The position numbers and the translations under genes are program-made. The notes beneath the pieces were generated by a model. The model saw only the letters and a program-made list of their open reading frames with translations. It was not told where the DNA came from and ran no database searches. Shown in pieces: positions 32,507 to 37,432 of a DNA stretch of 37,432 nucleotides; position 1 is the first letter of the stretch; each line of letters opens with the position of its first letter. Source of the DNA: an uncultured Lachnospiraceae bacterium (GTDB taxonomy: Bacteria > Bacillota > Clostridia > Lachnospirales > Lachnospiraceae); NCBI GenBank assembly GCA_910586715.1, contig CAJUJG010000033.1:1-37432 (forward strand). Reading direction: 5' to 3'.

Positions 32507-32698
32507 CTAACCTCTCACCGCATGTTTTTCAAGCTGTTTTGCCAGCTTGTCGGTGTCAAAGAATATCTTTCTTCCTCCGGGACGTCTGAAAGCATACTTT
32601 TGTCCTTCGACATGCGCCATACATTCAAGCATGTAGCGTGAGAGACCGCATTCATTTGTCAGTTCTGTTATGCTCATAGTTTTTCTTGGAAACTGCAT
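32507..32698 (-). CDS. Excisionase-like DNA-binding protein
   Basis: The 63-aa protein MQFPRKTMSITELTNECGLS and YMLECMAHVEGQKYAFRRPG, then RKIFFDTDKLAKQLEKHA, has the layout of a MerR-like/HTH_17 excisionase: helix-turn-helix followed by a wing and a helix. AAAGGAGG precedes ATG. Excisionases direct integrase to excise; the integrase is not in the window. It could also be a plain DNA-binding regulator. Confidence 0.7.
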   Translation of the reverse strand: MQFPRKTMSITELTNECGLSRYMLECMAHVEGQKYAFRRPGGRKIFFDTDKLAKQLEKHAVRG

Positions 32699-32724
32699 TC
32701 CTTCCTCCTTTCTGACATTTTATT

Positions 32725-32849
32725 GCCGATGCCTGTATGCGCCCTGTGCGTGATGCACCAGCAATGATGCACCACCGTATAACTAAAGGGGATAAGTATG
32801 AGCGTGTGGCGTGTATTGTTTTGACACACCACGCACAGGGCGCATCGGC
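32725..32849. repeat. 125-bp hairpin with 14-bp arms and internal direct repeats
   Basis: GCGCCCTGTGCGTG (32739-32752) and CACGCACAGGGCGC (32830-32843) are inverted; the outer GCCGATGC (32725-32732) and GCATCGGC (32842-32849) extend it. Inside the left arm region TGATGCACCA occurs twice (32751-32760, 32765-32774). It lies in the gene-free gap between two early genes. It could be a replication origin, a structured RNA or an operator; no choice is possible from sequence. Confidence 0.7.
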
Positions 32850-32879
32850 TTCATTTCCGTTCTGCCACCGGATGTCCCA

Positions 32880-33068
32880 TTACTCGATGTCAATAAAAAC
32901 CTTGTCGTCATCCTGCCATGAGAAGCTTTCAACCTCCGTATTTGAATATTCCAGTATCTCGTCCTCATACCAACTGCCATGTGCAATTAATTTTAAATAC
33001 TCATCGCGAATGAATATTTCTGTATTATCCGTAATAAGTCCCAATTCATGAAGATTACTAACTGTCAC
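32880..33068 (-). CDS. Small acidic phage protein
   Basis: A 62-aa protein, MTVSNLHELGLITDNTEIFI, RDEYLKLIAHGSWYEDEILE, then VESFSWQDDDKVFIDIE. The pattern belongs to a common phage small protein I know only as uncharacterised. Start is GTG at 33068 with GGAGGGAGG upstream. It diverges from the first promoter module (33104-33178). Confidence 0.65.
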   Translation of the reverse strand: MTVSNLHELGLITDNTEIFIRDEYLKLIAHGSWYEDEILEYSNTEVESFSWQDDDKVFIDIE

Positions 33069-33103
33069 GCTTATATACCTCCCTCCTGCTTCGCTACTGT
33101 TAC

Positions 33104-33178
33104 TTGTGTTTTTCCAAATGTTCCCCTATACTGTTCTTACAGGCTGCGCCAACAGCCGAGTACATATGAAAGGAGAAT
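33104..33178 (+). promoter_or_regulatory. Promoter-hairpin-RBS module, copy A
   Basis: TTGTGT (33104-33109), 17 nt, TATACT (33127-33132), then the hairpin GGCTG-CGCCAA-CAGCC (33142-33157) and GAGTACATATGAAAGGAGAAT ending at the start of the 69-aa gene. The embedded ATG opens a tiny upstream frame containing the ribosome site. The 3' half is almost the same in copies B, C and D. Confidence 0.85.
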
Positions 33179-33388
33179 ATGAAATTGAATAAGACCAAAA
33201 CATATACTGGATATTGCCCTACCCAAAATAAAGAAGAAACAATAACTGTAACTTTTAATCATGTTTCGGGGCTCAAATACATACAGACAGGCGCTGATTG
33301 TCCTTATTCGTCTTTTGTTCACAACCAATGTGACATCGAATCAGAATGTCCTATCCGTAAATTAGTTCCCAAAGGAATTTTTGAGTAA
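33179..33388 (+). CDS. Small Cys-rich protein driven by module A
   Basis: A 69-aa protein, MKLNKTKTYTGYCPTQNKEE, with TGADCPYSSFVHNQ and CDIESECPIRKLVP. Four Cys in a C-x(n)-C..CxxxxxC pattern look zinc-binding or disulfide. AAAGGAG precedes ATG. Its last 27 bp overlap the minus-strand gene 33362-33523 tail to tail. Function unknown. Confidence 0.7.
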   Translation: MKLNKTKTYTGYCPTQNKEETITVTFNHVSGLKYIQTGADCPYSSFVHNQCDIESECPIRKLVPKGIFE

Positions 33389-33523
33389 TTGTATAAACAA
33401 CAGTCCCTTTTCGCACAAATTTGCTTTACCTATGATTTTTCCTCTCTTTTTCCATCCATTAAAATTATAGCGTGAAGTAAACTTTGTATGATGCTTTCCG
33501 CAAAATGCACAATACCAAAACAT
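33362..33523 (-). CDS. Small zinc-finger-like protein
   Basis: A 53-aa frame: MFWYCAFCGKHHTKFTSRYN, FNGWKKRGKIIGKANLCEKG and a hydrophobic end. CxxC plus a later Cys suggest a zinc site; it is basic. ATG at 33523 has AGGAGG about 9 nt upstream, inside module copy B. Its 3' end overlaps the plus-strand gene 33179-33388. Not recognised. Confidence 0.6.
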   Translation of the reverse strand: MFWYCAFCGKHHTKFTSRYNFNGWKKRGKIIGKANLCEKGLLFIQLLKNSFGN

Positions 33524-33532
33524 TATATTCTA

Positions 33533-33670
33533 CCTCCTACTTCGCCGCCAACGCAGGCGGTTCTGCTTCCAGCTGTGTTCTTAGTTTGCAATTGCACTTT
33601 TTCCACATTTCCCCTATACTTTTCTTACAGGCTGCGCCAACAGCCGAGTACATATGAAAGGAGAATTCAA
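33533..33670 (+). promoter_or_regulatory. Promoter-hairpin-RBS module, copy B
   Basis: The long version, almost the same over 135 bp as copy D (34341-34475). TTGCAC (33592-33597), 17 nt, TATACT (33615-33620), GGCTG-CGCCAA-CAGCC hairpin, AAAGGAG. The left part also carries, on the minus strand, a 23-codon frame (33537-33608) ending EAEPPALAAK and a ribosome site for the divergent gene. The sequence is thus used in both directions. Confidence 0.85.
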
Positions 33671-33883
33671 ATGACTAAAGCTGAATTTATTGAAAAGTTT
33701 AATTCTGTTCAAGACGAATTTCTTAATAATCCCGAAACTGAAAAAATATTCATTACATCGTTTAAAGACGGCACCTATACTCTTGGAGAATTAATTCCTG
33801 TAATATTTAATACAAGTCTTCAATTGACTACAAAATTTACATTCGATGTTTTGTCGCAAGTCCTTGAATTTGATGAAAAATAG
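33671..33883 (+). CDS. Small acidic protein driven by module B
   Basis: A 70-aa protein, MTKAEFIEKFNSVQDEFLNN, PETEKIFITSFKDGTYTLGE and LTTKFTFDVLSQVLEFDEK. ATG at 33671 has AAAGGAG upstream; a longer frame from 33488 runs through the promoter module and is rejected. The last 47 bp overlap the minus gene 33837-33983. No family recognised. Confidence 0.7.
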   Translation: MTKAEFIEKFNSVQDEFLNNPETEKIFITSFKDGTYTLGELIPVIFNTSLQLTTKFTFDVLSQVLEFDEK

Positions 33884-33983
33884 CTGTCGGGTTTACATTC
33901 GTGGAAAAGGGCTTCAATTGATTATTAATCTTTTGAAGTTCTTTTCTTATAGCTACAAGTTCTGTATAAATGTTTTTAAGCAC
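33837..33983 (-). CDS. Small helical protein
   Basis: A 48-aa frame from GTG at 33983 (GAGGTGAGGAAG upstream): MLKNIYTELVAIRKELQKIN, NQLKPFSTNVNPTAIFHQIQ and a basic end. The N-terminal half is a likely coiled coil. The 3' part lies opposite the end of the plus gene. Not recognised. Confidence 0.5.
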   Translation of the reverse strand: MLKNIYTELVAIRKELQKINNQLKPFSTNVNPTAIFHQIQGLATKHRM

Positions 33984-34018
33984 CTTCCTCACCTCTCTCT
34001 TACTTTGCCACTGGTTTC

Positions 34019-34095
34019 TTGAATTTTTCCTATATTTCTCCTATACTGTTCTTACAAGCTGCGCCAACAGCCGAGTACATATGATAAGGAGCAGG
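34019..34095 (+). promoter_or_regulatory. Promoter-hairpin-RBS module, copy C
   Basis: TTGAAT (34019-34024), 17 nt, TATACT (34042-34047), then GCTGCGCCAACAGC hairpin and ACATATGATAAGGAG. The left half differs from B and D, the right half is nearly the same. Downstream only very short frames exist, followed by a terminator. Confidence 0.8.
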
Positions 34096-34111
34096 AGAGC
34101 ATATTGGCGAA

Positions 34112-34171
34112 ATGTACGAAGCTATTTACGATAAAATTTACGCGATAGCTTCCAAAGCAATATCTGAATGA
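34112..34171 (+). CDS. Possible 19-residue peptide driven by module C
   Basis: ATG at 34112 gives MYEAIYDKIYAIASKAISE, amphipathic. The GGAG is about 15 nt upstream; TTG at 34104 and ATG at 34081 open other short frames (14 and 17 residues). It may be a decayed cassette, a peptide or a small RNA gene, because a strong terminator follows. Confidence 0.35.
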   Translation: MYEAIYDKIYAIASKAISE

Positions 34172-34337
34172 TGTTGATTCGTGCCCTAGCAGACACTAAC
34201 TCCGCTAGGGCTTTTATCGTTTTCGGCATAGTGTCAGCTTCCCTATAAGAGGAGGTATCCTTTGCTTCTTCCTGAATCCAATCACATATGGCATCTATTG
34301 TTTTATCAATGTTTTCTAATGAGTTCACTTGTCTCAC
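34122..34337 (-). CDS. Small hypothetical protein
   Basis: A 71-aa frame from GTG at 34337 (or GTG at 34328, better spaced from GGGAGG): MRQVNSLENIDKTIDAICDW, IQEEAKDTSSYREADTMPKT. The last ~30 residues (RINIIQILLWKLSRKFYRK) are encoded opposite module C's peptide and terminator and may not be conserved. Function unknown. Confidence 0.5.
   Translation of the reverse strand: MRQVNSLENIDKTIDAICDWIQEEAKDTSSYREADTMPKTIKALAELVSARARINIIQILLWKLSRKFYRK
34183..34215 (+). terminator. Terminator after module C
   Basis: GCCCTAGC (34183-34190) pairs with GCTAGGGC (34204-34211) and is followed by TTTTAT. It would end a plus-strand transcript of about 160 nt from the module C promoter. Confidence 0.8.
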
Positions 34338-34340
34338 CTC

Positions 34341-34479
34341 CCTCCTACTTCGCCGCCAACGCAGGCAGTTCTGCTTCCAGCTGTGTTCTTAGTTTGCAAT
34401 TGCACTTTTTCCACATTTCCCCTATACTGTTCTTACAGGCTGCGCCAACAGCCAAGTACAAATGAAAGGAGAATTCTGT
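34341..34479 (+). promoter_or_regulatory. Promoter-hairpin-RBS module, copy D
   Basis: Long version like copy B: TTGCAC (34400-34405), 17 nt, TATACT (34423-34428), GGCTG-CGCCAA-CAGCC hairpin, AAAGGAG before ATG at 34480. Here the embedded upstream ATG is in frame with the gene. On the minus strand a 23-codon frame (34345-34416) ends EAELPALAAK, similar to the end of the protein at 34817-35008 (TAEPPELVAK). Confidence 0.85.
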
Positions 34480-34635
34480 ATGGATAAAAAATCTATAGAT
34501 GACCGCCTTGACAGAATTACACTTGCTTATATTTCTGCCAAATACAATGTTTCCGAAATGGATGTAACGGAATATTGGGAACTTTTTAAAAAAACGTTTA
34601 ACCAATTTTCCGAGTTATATCACTATGGTAACTAA
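34480..34635 (+). CDS. Small acidic protein driven by module D
   Basis: A 51-aa frame: MDKKSIDDRLDRITLAYISA, KYNVSEMDVTEYWELFKKTF, NQFSELYHYGN. AAAGGAG precedes the ATG. Helical, acidic; not recognised. The last 21 bp overlap the end of the minus gene 34615-34803. Confidence 0.65.
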   Translation: MDKKSIDDRLDRITLAYISAKYNVSEMDVTEYWELFKKTFNQFSELYHYGN

Positions 34636-34803
34636 CTCTTCAAGCAAATAATCATCTACTTTACTTAAAAGCGCCTTGGCAGAACGAATTGAAAGTCCTT
34701 CCAATGCTTTCATGATTTGTTCTGCTCTGAGTGCTTCATATTCATTAAATGCTTTAGTCCACCTATTTTGTCTATCACATACATTTCTAACTGTTTCTTT
34801 CAC
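34615..34803 (-). CDS. Small helical early protein
   Basis: A 62-aa protein from GTG at 34803 (AGGAGG upstream): MKETVRNVCDRQNRWTKAFN, EYEALRAEQIMKALEGLSIR then SAKALLSKVDDYLLEELVTI. Helical. It is the second gene of the operon controlled from 35044-35072. Function unknown. Confidence 0.65.
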   Translation of the reverse strand: MKETVRNVCDRQNRWTKAFNEYEALRAEQIMKALEGLSIRSAKALLSKVDDYLLEELVTIVI

Positions 34804-34816
34804 GTTTATTTTCCTC

Positions 34817-35008
34817 CTACTTCGCTACCAGCTCAGGCGGTTCTGCTGTCTGTTGTGTTCTTTTATCTGCTAATTTTTCACCGAGAAAACAGCCATACAT
34901 CAAATAAGATACCGCTTCTCTCTCTTTGTCGTTCAACAAGGGAACCATGATATGAATATTAGTTAATGGATCGTCAGTAAGTTGAACATTTCTTTTTGTT
35001 TTTGTCAT
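34817..35008 (-). CDS. First gene of the repressor-controlled operon, small protein
   Basis: A 63-aa protein, MTKTKRNVQLTDDPLTNIHI, MVPLLNDKEREAVSYLMYGC, ending RTQQTAEPPELVAK. ATG at 35008 has AAAGGAG upstream. The C-terminal tail is echoed by the minus-strand frames inside modules B and D (RTQLEAEPPALAAK), so the modules appear to have copied this gene's end. Function unknown. Confidence 0.7.
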   Translation of the reverse strand: MTKTKRNVQLTDDPLTNIHIMVPLLNDKEREAVSYLMYGCFLGEKLADKRTQQTAEPPELVAK

Positions 35009-35032
35009 ATAATCCGCTCCTTTCTCTGTTTC

Positions 35033-35111
35033 CTTGTAAACATACAATAGCATACTAGTAAACTATTGTCAATGTTTTTTTGTTGACTTGTAAACTTTTA
35101 TTTGTTACAAT
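35033..35111. promoter_or_regulatory. Divergent promoters with three operator repeats
   Basis: Three direct copies of CTwGTAAAC lie at 35033-35041, 35055-35063 and 35087-35095 (spacing 22 and 32 bp, about two and three turns). Minus promoter: TTGACA (complement of 35067-35072), 17 nt, TATTGT (complement of 35044-35049). Plus promoter: TTGACT (35083-35088), 17 nt, TACAAT (35106-35111). Operators overlap both promoters, the classic layout of a lysogeny switch. Confidence 0.82.
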
Positions 35112-35133
35112 CGGTGTAAGAAAGGAGATTATA

Positions 35134-35496
35134 ATGATACAGAGAATAATTAAATTAAGAGAAGAAAAAGGATTAAGTCAGGAAAAATTTGCTGAAAAAA
35201 TAGGATTATCAAGAAATTTCATTAATCAAGTGGAAAATGGTAAAAAGAATTTTTCAGATAGAACAATTTCTGACATTTGTGAAAAATTTAATATTGATGA
35301 GAATTGGCTCCGAACAGGTAATGGAAATAAAGAAGCCCATATTAATCCTGATGACCGCTTTGCTTCAAATTTGGGAAAATTACAAAGAACTGATAATGAT
35401 ACAATTATTCGCTGGGTAAATATGATTGCTGAAGCAAATCCCGAAGTCTTAAAACAGATTGAAGGTTTTATGAAAAAATTGTTAGAGATAGAATAA
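35134..35496 (+). CDS. XRE-family repressor, lysogeny switch
   Basis: The 120-aa protein starts MIQRIIKLREEKGLSQEKFA; EKIGLSRNFINQVENGKKNF is the helix-turn-helix, followed by SDRTISDICEKFNIDENWLR. The C-terminal ~45 residues (DTIIRWVNMIAEANPEVLKQ, IEGFMKKLLEIE) are probably a dimerisation helix pair; there is no S24 cleavage domain. AAAGGAG precedes ATG. It faces the CTwGTAAAC operators and is the best candidate for the prophage immunity repressor. Confidence 0.88.
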   Translation: MIQRIIKLREEKGLSQEKFAEKIGLSRNFINQVENGKKNFSDRTISDICEKFNIDENWLRTGNGNKEAHINPDDRFASNLGKLQRTDNDTIIRWVNMIAEANPEVLKQIEGFMKKLLEIE

Positions 35497-35497
35497 G

Positions 35498-35519
35498 GGT
35501 GGGTGCTATCCCACCTTTT
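35498..35519. terminator. Terminator after the repressor gene
   Basis: GGTGGG (35498-35503) pairs with CCCACC (35510-35515), then TTTT. It overlaps the 3' end of the converging 35-residue gene. Confidence 0.65.
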
Positions 35520-35613
35520 CCCTTAAGAAATCTCTTAAAGATATATATATGCGTCGCAAAAACTTTTCATCATTTATTTTCTTTACTATTCTGATAATTT
35601 CCTCTTTATACAT
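35506..35613 (-). CDS. 35-residue helical microprotein
   Basis: ATG at 35613 with AAAGGAG upstream gives MYKEEIIRIVKKINDEKFLR, RIYISLRDFLREKVG and TAG. The pattern (EEIIxIVxKIxDxxFLxRIY) resembles a widespread family of short proteins in Clostridia mobile elements, usually uncharacterised. It converges on the repressor gene. Confidence 0.6.
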   Translation of the reverse strand: MYKEEIIRIVKKINDEKFLRRIYISLRDFLREKVG

Positions 35614-35809
35614 ATCAACGCTCCTTTTTCCTTTCGTGCATCTTTATCGTTACAATAAAATGCTATCACAATCAAAGGTATAAATTCTACCCTCGTTTTT
35701 TCATATCTTATTTTTAGCACAATTTTCAGCGACAGGCACAAAAATGTAACCGTCATGTTTTCATAGTTTACTACATACTGCGGTTTGCATAAAGTATTTC
35801 AGTCATAAC
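35614..35809. other. Intergenic stretch without a visible gene
   Basis: AT-rich. A weak TTGATT-17-TAACGA pair on the minus strand could serve the 35-residue gene. I see no open frame with a ribosome site and no repeat. Confidence 0.4.
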
Positions 35810-35865
35810 ACATAATAAATTATTTATCAAAACATATTGACACGTAATTTATTATGTATTATAAT
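35810..35865 (+). promoter_or_regulatory. hicAB promoter and inverted-repeat operator
   Basis: TTGACA (35837-35842), 17 nt, TATAAT (35860-35865). ACATAATAAATTA (35810-35822) and TAATTTATTATGT (35845-35857) are perfect 13-bp inverted arms; the right arm lies in the spacer. HicB-type antitoxins usually repress such sites through their C-terminal DNA-binding domain. AAGGAGG follows before hicA. Confidence 0.8.
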
Positions 35866-35890
35866 ATAATCATAAGGAGGTATCCTATAT

Positions 35891-36088
35891 ATGAAAAGCT
35901 ACTCATCAAGAGAAATTCTTGAGATACTTAGAAAAGACGGTTGGTACGAAGTCGGATGCGACGGTGATCACCACCAATACAAACATCCTGTCAAGAAAGG
36001 AAAAGTTACGCTTACCCACCCCAAAAAAGACATTCCTGCCGGAACGCTCAAAAGTATTTCAAAACAATCAGGGATTATATTTCCATAA
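35891..36088 (+). CDS. hicA: HicA mRNA interferase toxin
   Basis: The 65-aa protein MKSYSSREILEILRKDGWYE, VGCDGDHHQYKHPVKKGKVT, LTHPKKDIPAGTLKSISKQS has the HicA double-stranded RNA-binding fold and the catalytic His in GDHHQYKHP. HicA cuts mRNA in translation arrest. Full family length. AAGGAGG precedes ATG. It is transcribed with hicB from the palindrome-controlled promoter. Confidence 0.92.
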   Translation: MKSYSSREILEILRKDGWYEVGCDGDHHQYKHPVKKGKVTLTHPKKDIPAGTLKSISKQSGIIFP

Positions 36089-36131
36089 TCCCTGTGGTTT
36101 CTTAAACTAATATATTACAGGAGGGATTTCA

Positions 36132-36485
36132 ATGTTAAAGGACAGATATTCATATGTTGCAGTATTTTCTTACGATGATGACGGTATATGTATTGAGTTT
36201 CCGGATTTACCTGGCTGTTACCCTTGTGCCGATGCAGGTGATACCGAAATGGCTCTAAAAAATGCTAAAGAGGCTATGGGACTTCATATTTGGGGAATGG
36301 AGCAAGACAATGAGGAGTTGCCTGCTCCAACACCAATTACTGATATTTCTCTCGACCCTAATCAAATTCCGGTGTTAATTGATGTGTTTATGCCTCCCAT
36401 CAGGGAACGCATTAACAGCAAATTTGTAAAAAGACACTTTCACTTGCGGCATGACTTGCTGCGAAAGCTGATGAGGATGGCGTGA
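36132..36485 (+). CDS. hicB: HicB antitoxin with frameshifted C-terminus
   Basis: The 117-aa product keeps the RNase H-like antitoxin domain (YSYVAVFSYDDDGICIEFPD, LPGCYPCADAGDTEMALKNA). After INSKFVK the frame shifts: the +1 reading frame downstream (36434-36543) encodes KKTLSLAA, a TGA, then LAAKADEDGVNCSKIFQNAL and IEYLHVNQG, the normal HicB end. One A seems lost from the A-run near 36428-36432, and the usual Trp is TGA. The C-terminal DNA-binding region is therefore lost. Toxin binding may remain; autorepression should be affected. Confidence 0.85.
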   Translation: MLKDRYSYVAVFSYDDDGICIEFPDLPGCYPCADAGDTEMALKNAKEAMGLHIWGMEQDNEELPAPTPITDISLDPNQIPVLIDVFMPPIRERINSKFVKRHFHLRHDLLRKLMRMA

Positions 36486-36545
36486 ACTGTTCTAAAATAT
36501 TTCAGAATGCGCTTATAGAATACCTGCATGTAAATCAAGGATAAT

Positions 36546-36581
36546 ACAAAACGCTCCGGTTGAGATGCCGGAGCGTTTTGT
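36546..36581. terminator. Terminator after hicAB
   Basis: ACAAAACGCTCCGG (36546-36559) pairs with CCGGAGCGTTTTGT (36568-36581), a perfect 14-bp stem with T-rich flank; it works in both directions. Confidence 0.88.
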
Positions 36582-36600
36582 ACATATTCCAAGCGGTAAT

Positions 36601-36637
36601 AAAAAACTCTAAGTATTGCGACTACTTAGAGTTTTTT
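36601..36637. terminator. Second bidirectional terminator
   Basis: AAAAAACTCTAAGTA pairs with TACTTAGAGTTTTTT. On the minus strand it ends the DUF2335 operon. Confidence 0.85.
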
Positions 36638-36648
36638 ATTGTATATTT

Positions 36649-37038
36649 TTAGGAATTATTCTTTCCTCTGTTTATTGATGCAATTGCAATAGATGCAACT
36701 CCCGTACTACCTAAAACAGCTCCTGAAATTACACCTGCTGCCTCCGGATATAACAATACCATTACTATTGCAGCCACAATACATCCACCGCCTAATGCAA
36801 AGCCAAACAGTATCCCCAATAAACCATCCCGCGCTTCAGCTTCTATCATCTTTTTTTCCATTAACTGTCTATGTTTGGATTGCGTTTCCGCCATTGACAA
36901 AATCCTGTCTGCCGCGCCAGGCAATATCTTCTCATATCCGTTCAAGATATTAGGCGGCGGCATTGGTCCGCTAAATTCAATTTCCCGAAATACCTGATGT
37001 ATAACTTGCTTAACTTCCTCATTCTTTAATTCCGTCAT
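36649..37038 (-). CDS. DUF2335 membrane protein
   Basis: The 129-aa protein has the DUF2335 signature FSGPMPPPNILNGYEKILPG and AADRILSMAETQSKHRQLME, followed by two transmembrane segments (ILFGFALGGGCIVAAIVMVL, then GVISGAVLGSTGVASIAIAS). ATG at 37038 comes one base after the upstream stop; a TTG at 37092 is possible but would overlap. DUF2335 proteins occur in phages and plasmids with unknown role at the membrane. Confidence 0.82.
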   Translation of the reverse strand: MTELKNEEVKQVIHQVFREIEFSGPMPPPNILNGYEKILPGAADRILSMAETQSKHRQLMEKKMIEAEARDGLLGILFGFALGGGCIVAAIVMVLLYPEAAGVISGAVLGSTGVASIAIASINRGKNNS

Positions 37039-37039
37039 G

Positions 37040-37228
37040 TCATTTTCTTGTTTCTGCGTATTTTCTGTATTCTTCTGTAATTGAGTTTCCAACAGCTTCC
37101 CAGTCCTTTCTTATTGCCAAATAGTCTTTCATCGTACTATTATAAATATCCGGCCACTCTTTTGTTCCTATTGTACCAGCAGCCCTGGTAAATCCCTTTA
37201 GAAAACTCCTGCTTATCATCATTTTCAT
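37040..37228 (-). CDS. Small hypothetical protein
   Basis: A 62-aa protein, MKMMISRSFLKGFTRAAGTI, GTKEWPDIYNSTMKDYLAIR then DWEAVGNSITEEYRKYAE. Start overlaps the upstream stop (ATGA) and GAGGTG precedes. Operon partner of the DUF2335 gene. Not recognised. Confidence 0.6.
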   Translation of the reverse strand: MKMMISRSFLKGFTRAAGTIGTKEWPDIYNSTMKDYLAIRKDWEAVGNSITEEYRKYAETRK

Positions 37229-37305
37229 AACATCACCTCTTTATAACAACTCTCACAATGACAAAGTTGCACTTTAAACTGTTTTCCAAATGAAGATGTT
37301 GCCAT
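37225..37305 (-). pseudogene. Truncated MATSSFGKQF-type small protein
   Basis: ATG at 37305 (AAGGTGGTAGA upstream) gives MATSSFGKQFKVQLCHCESC and six more residues. MATSSFGKQF is the start of a common Firmicute phage protein of about 75 residues; after residue 11 the sequence no longer fits. A deletion may have joined its start to the following operon. It may still be translated. Confidence 0.45.
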
Positions 37306-37376
37306 TCTACCACCTTCTAATCTGAATATTTTAATATATCATATGTCGTAAAATAGTGTATGATTTTATATTTTTA

Positions 37377-37404
37377 ATTATAACACATATTTTATAATTG
37401 TAAA
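37377..37404 (-). promoter_or_regulatory. Promoter of the right-end minus operon
   Basis: TTTACA (complement of 37399-37404), 16 nt, TATAAT (complement of 37377-37382). It would drive the small MATSSFGKQF-type frame, the 62-aa protein and the DUF2335 gene. AT-rich DNA to the window end holds no gene that I can see. Confidence 0.6.
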
Positions 37405-37432
37405 ACAATATACAATTAAATACATGAAAATA

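Noticed and set aside
33104..34479. Repeats at 33-34.5 kb as CRISPR or diversity-generating retroelement
   Set aside because: Copies are about 490, 430 and 380 bp apart with genes between them, no cas or reverse transcriptase gene is present, and the repeat contains promoter boxes.
34345..34605. 86-residue minus-strand frame across module D
   Set aside because: Its first half is antisense to the module D gene and the hairpin; only the last 23 codons resemble a copied gene end.

Overview
The window is most of a temperate, siphovirus-type (long non-contractile tail) prophage in a low-GC Firmicute. AGGAGG-type ribosome sites, the small-protein families and a SpoIID-type sporulation protein fragment in the left flank suggest a Clostridia host, most likely Lachnospiraceae (inference, no database search). 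About 1.2 kb of host DNA lies on the left. It holds the 3' part of a SpoIID/peptidoglycan-binding gene, a 160-bp hairpin repeat and a terminator. The 3' half of a tRNA-Thr(CGT) gene at 1187-1233 marks the attachment site. The tRNA 5' half, the other att site and the integrase are not in the window and should lie beyond the right edge.

Nearly all phage genes are on the minus strand, so the layout reads right to left. 23.5-1.3 kb is the late module: terminase small and large subunits, portal, minor head protein with a possible C-terminal toxin domain, scaffold, major capsid, head-tail connectors, tail tube, tail chaperones joined by a frameshift, tape measure, distal tail, fibres (one with 14 SHAEG repeats, one with an S74 chaperone), lysozyme and holin. 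A 1.36-kb block at 16516-17878 interrupts this operon. It has 27-bp terminal inverted repeats, a Rha-type antirepressor, a ribbon-helix-helix regulator and a probable small RNA. 31.2-23.7 kb is the early/replication module: HUH Rep-like protein, RNase H-like protein, ASCH protein, VRR-NUC nuclease, methyltransferase-like protein, PAPS-reductase-like protein, small ORFs and a RinA/ArpU-like late regulator.

31.2-37.4 kb is the control and accessory region. Two separate repressor/operator switches (31.2 kb and 35.05 kb) each have operator repeats placed on strong promoters. Between them lies the most unusual part of the window. At 33.1-34.5 kb there are four copies of one module (sigma-A-type promoter, 5' hairpin, ribosome site). 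Each copy drives a different tiny plus-strand ORF and is divergent from a small minus-strand gene. Each plus ORF overlaps the next minus gene tail to tail. To the right are a HicA/HicB pair with a broken HicB C-terminus and a DUF2335 membrane protein.

Several lesions suggest a defective or domesticated prophage: a 5-bp insertion in the Walker A motif of the large terminase, an in-frame amber codon in the tape-measure gene, and the hicB frameshift. All calls come from reading the sequence and remembered family features.
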